Assembly: GCA_964459985.1 (NCBI GenBank)
Contig: CAYWOS010000001.1
Span: forward strand, 75,561-139,560
Direction of reading: 5' to 3'
From: CAYWOS01 sp964459985
GTDB taxonomy: Bacteria > Bacillota > Clostridia > Christensenellales > Aristaeellaceae
DNA: 64,000 nt
The notes under the pieces are model-generated. The model had not been told where the DNA came from and searched no databases. It saw nothing but the letters and a program-made list of their open reading frames with translations. The stretch's first letter is position 1, and each line of letters begins with the position of its first letter. The translations under genes and the position numbers were made by a program. This document shows, one piece after another, positions 62,015 to 64,000 of the stretch.

Positions 62015-63163
62015 TCAAGGAGTCGGCTGATCGTTTGTCAGATCATCGCGTATTTCTTTCTGTTCTGCCATACCTTTTTTGCCTATACGCGCTTCGTCCT
62101 GTGCAGGCAAAATAATGCGTTTTGCGGCTTCGCGCTTATGCGCGTCCGTCATCGCGGCGTAATGCCTGCGCGTGGTGTTCACATCGCTGTGGCCAAGCAC
62201 GTCGGCCACCAGATAAATATCGCCTGTTTCCTGATAAAGGTTCGTACCGAATGTGCTGCGCAGCTTATGCGGGCTGATGCGTTTTTTCAGTGGAGCAGCA
62301 ATTGAGGCGTACTTTTTTACAAGGTTTTGGACCGCGCGTTGGGTAATCCGTTTTCGCTGGAGCGAGAGGAAAAACGCCTGCTCATGTCCGGGAAGCGCCT
62401 CGATGTGTCTCCGTTCGTCAAGATAAGCCATAAGCGCGTCGGCAACGAGATCAGGGAAATAGAGGATACTCTGATCACCGCCTTTCCGTGTTACCAGAAA
62501 TGCGTTCATGTCGAAGTCAAAATCGTCAAGATTGGTCCCAACGCATTCGCTGACGCGAATCCCGGTGCCAAGAAACAGAAGCAACATCGCCCGGTCGCGC
62601 AGTCGAGTCCGTTCCTGGAACACTTTTTGATGATCGGATAGACCTTCGCCCGTGCTTGCTGCGTCCAGCAGTTTCTTCATTTCGTCCTGATCGAGCCGCA
62701 AAATCGGTTTCTCATGAACCACCGGAAGATCGACAAGCGTTGTAACGTTCGCGTCAACATGCCCGAATTTGAACAAGAACTCAAACAATGACCTGATCGC
62801 GCTTAACTTCCGCATAACGCCCAATTCGCGGTTGCGGCGGACCGTCTGCATTTCGTTCAGCTCATCATCTTTGTAATAGAGGAGCAGATAGTCTTGAAAA
62901 CCGATGATATCGCGTGCCGTGATCAGTTTGAGCTCATTATCTCGATAAAACTTTGGTATGTTTTCAGAAAATACCGGATTCTCTTTGTATAGATAGTTAA
63001 AAAAGATTCGGAAATCATAAGCATAGGCAAGTCGGGTCAACACCTGCGTCGTTTGCGAGATCGTGTTAAAGTAATCAGCACACGCCAAAGGAAGCTCCTG
63101 AGTGATCGAGCGCAGACGCGCCATGCGCCGGGCATCAATTTGCTCTTGATACGTGAGAGACAT
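62015..63163 (-). CDS. tyrosine site-specific recombinase
   Basis: Tyrosine recombinase/integrase of 382 residues. A SAM-like core-binding domain (residues about 30-150) precedes the catalytic domain: first Arg in LGTGIRVSECVG, Lys in VTRKGGDQS, HKLRSTFGT with the His and second Arg, GHSDVNTTRRHY with the third His and the Tyr nucleophile. All catalytic residues are present. ATG at 63163 with GGAGG eight bases upstream. It is longer than XerC/XerD (about 300) and no phage genes accompany it. The proximity to lexA may be conserved in Clostridia; this is recollection. Could be an Xer-like chromosome resolvase or an orphan integrase. Confidence 0.88.
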   Translation of the reverse strand: MSLTYQEQIDARRMARLRSITQELPLACADYFNTISQTTQVLTRLAYAYDFRIFFNYLYKENPVFSENIPKFYRDNELKLITARDIIGFQDYLLLYYKDDELNEMQTVRRNRELGVMRKLSAIRSLFEFLFKFGHVDANVTTLVDLPVVHEKPILRLDQDEMKKLLDAASTGEGLSDHQKVFQERTRLRDRAMLLLFLGTGIRVSECVGTNLDDFDFDMNAFLVTRKGGDQSILYFPDLVADALMAYLDERRHIEALPGHEQAFFLSLQRKRITQRAVQNLVKKYASIAAPLKKRISPHKLRSTFGTNLYQETGDIYLVADVLGHSDVNTTRRHYAAMTDAHKREAAKRIILPAQDEARIGKKGMAEQKEIRDDLTNDQPTP

Positions 63164-63222
63164 CGGTAAAACCTCCAGTTTAATCATAAGGGAATTATAT
63201 GGCAGATTTGTTTCTGAACGAT

Positions 63223-63540
63223 CGGGAGTTACTGTGTAGCTGTACAAGTGTGCAATGCATTCGGAATCTTGTTGTGAAGAGTCATCAGCGGTAATGCTCT
63301 AGCCGAAAGTCTACTACTATGCATTTTTCAGGTAAACGGGAGTTACTGTGAAGTCATTCAGGTGTGCGATGCATTCGTAATCTTGCTGTGAAGAGTTATC
63401 AGCTGTAGGTAGGGCTATCCGTAAGTCTACTGTTATGTTTTTGGGCGTTCGGGAGTTACTGTGAAGCCGTTTCAAGTGTGCAATGCATTTGGAATCTTGC
63501 TGTGAAGAGTTATCAGCGGGTAGTGCCACCAGAAAGCCGC
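63223..63540. repeat. ~113-bp direct repeats upstream of the recombinase
   Basis: CGGGAGTTACTGTG begins three copies at 63223, 63337 and 63450 (steps 114 and 113). Each continues with GTGYRATGCATTYGKAATCT and TGTGAAGAGTYATCAGC. The third copy is cut short near 63540. The region 63164-64000 holds no gene I can support. Confidence 0.85.
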
Positions 63541-63617
63541 CTATAAAACCATTCTTCAGAAAGCTTCATGCTGCCGTTCAGTGCAAGAATCGTCCAGAAA
63601 GCCATTATTCATCAACA

Positions 63618-63700
63618 TACAGGTGTCAGTGTACAGGCATCAAGCGTACAGGCATCAGCATACAGGCGTCAGCATACAGGCGTCAACGTACAGGCATCAT
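63618..63700. repeat. 14-bp tandem repeat (six units)
   Basis: TACAGGCRTCAGCR units start at 63618, 63632, 63647, 63661, 63675 and 63689 (14-base period with one 15-base step). After it, 63701-64000 is A+T-rich without recognised features. Confidence 0.82.
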
Positions 63701-64000
63701 TTTGCTTCATATGAGAAAGCTTTTGATGTCAACAACATCCAGTCGTTCGGAGATTATTGCGAGGTTGATAATCATGAGTTCCATGAATCATGGCGGAGAA
63801 CCCGTTTGTTCAGCCGTCCACGATCATATTTTACCATAAATCCCTCAAATATGCAATAACTATTCGTAAAAGTTTTCTTTCGCGAATAGTTAAAAACTGA
63901 TATCAAGCAGCAAGTGGACAGTGGGCAGTATCTGTATTCCCCCTCTTCCTCTTACTCGTTTAGCTCAACGATCGTTCGTCTGCTGCTAATATGGTGTGAC

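Noticed and set aside
63966..63978. CAACGATCGTTCG as a third LexA box
   Set aside because: One mismatch in the conserved GAAC half and no gene visible before the window ends, so it cannot be judged here.

Overview
The window looks like a chromosomal segment of a G+C-rich, endospore-forming member of the Clostridia. The evidence is a SpoIIE-type phosphatase, a SpoIIP-type protein, the glgB-glgC-glgD-glgA order with a separate GlgD, a yerC-pcrA-ligA cluster, Gram-positive LexA boxes, and strong GGAGG ribosome sites with consensus sigma-A promoters. A Christensenellales-like gut lineage would fit, but that placement is a guess. Coding density is high up to about 58 kb. The last 6 kb is visibly more A+T-rich, sparser and repeat-laden. 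I found no transposase, CRISPR array, tRNA or rRNA.

Layout. 1-0.65 kb: end of an Mrp Na+/H+ antiporter operon (mrpE, truncated mrpF). 0.86-4.6 kb: a btuF-btuC-btuD type corrinoid ABC importer on the minus strand, behind a cobalamin riboswitch with an attenuator hairpin; a 61-bp tandem-repeat block sits between btuF and btuC. 4.67-5.03 kb: a small DUF3899-like membrane protein. 5.0-11.6 kb: an oppA-oppB-oppC-oppD-oppF peptide importer. 11.9-16.98 kb: spoIIE, an MFS transporter and a LexA-controlled DNA polymerase IV. 17-18.5 kb: about 1.5 kb of minisatellite DNA. 18.5-19.4 kb: a small unknown gene overlapping an SRAP (YedK/HMCES) gene. 19.9-21.7 kb: spoIIP and a DUF1614-like gene. 21.8-26.1 kb: a beta-phosphoglucomutase-like phosphatase, the TldD/TldE protease pair and a PHP phosphoesterase. 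26.2-32.9 kb: yerC, pcrA, ligA, an unknown gene and an RluA-type pseudouridine synthase. 32.9-46.9 kb (minus): SH3 cell-wall protein, hemW, a membrane-anchored beta-propeller, a SWIM-SNF2 helicase and a giant cyclic beta-1,2-glucan synthase. 47.1-53 kb: the glgBCDA glycogen operon. 53-58.2 kb: a rhomboid-fold protein, an unknown 179-residue protein, PBP1A, a MazG-like protein and a GNAT acetyltransferase. 59.3-63.2 kb: RNase P RNA, ridA, lexA, a divergent Cys-rich mini-protein and a tyrosine recombinase.

The genes fall into themes: nutrient import (corrinoid, peptide), sporulation, the SOS response and DNA repair (lexA, dinB, SRAP, pcrA, ligA), storage and periplasmic glucans, and envelope synthesis.

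The most unusual feature is a family of five short intergenic arrays (811-873, 14244-14285, 19531-19593, 57161-57244, 61925-61987). They are built from 15 degenerate units with core ATACCGTATTCTAT, spaced exactly 21 bp apart. Each array abuts or lies close to the 3' end of a gene and keeps one orientation relative to that gene; two genes take their TAG stop codon from a repeat unit. I do not recognise this element. The window also carries several unrelated minisatellites (61, 43, 28/31, 15, 49/~145, 113 and 14 bp), all in non-coding gaps.
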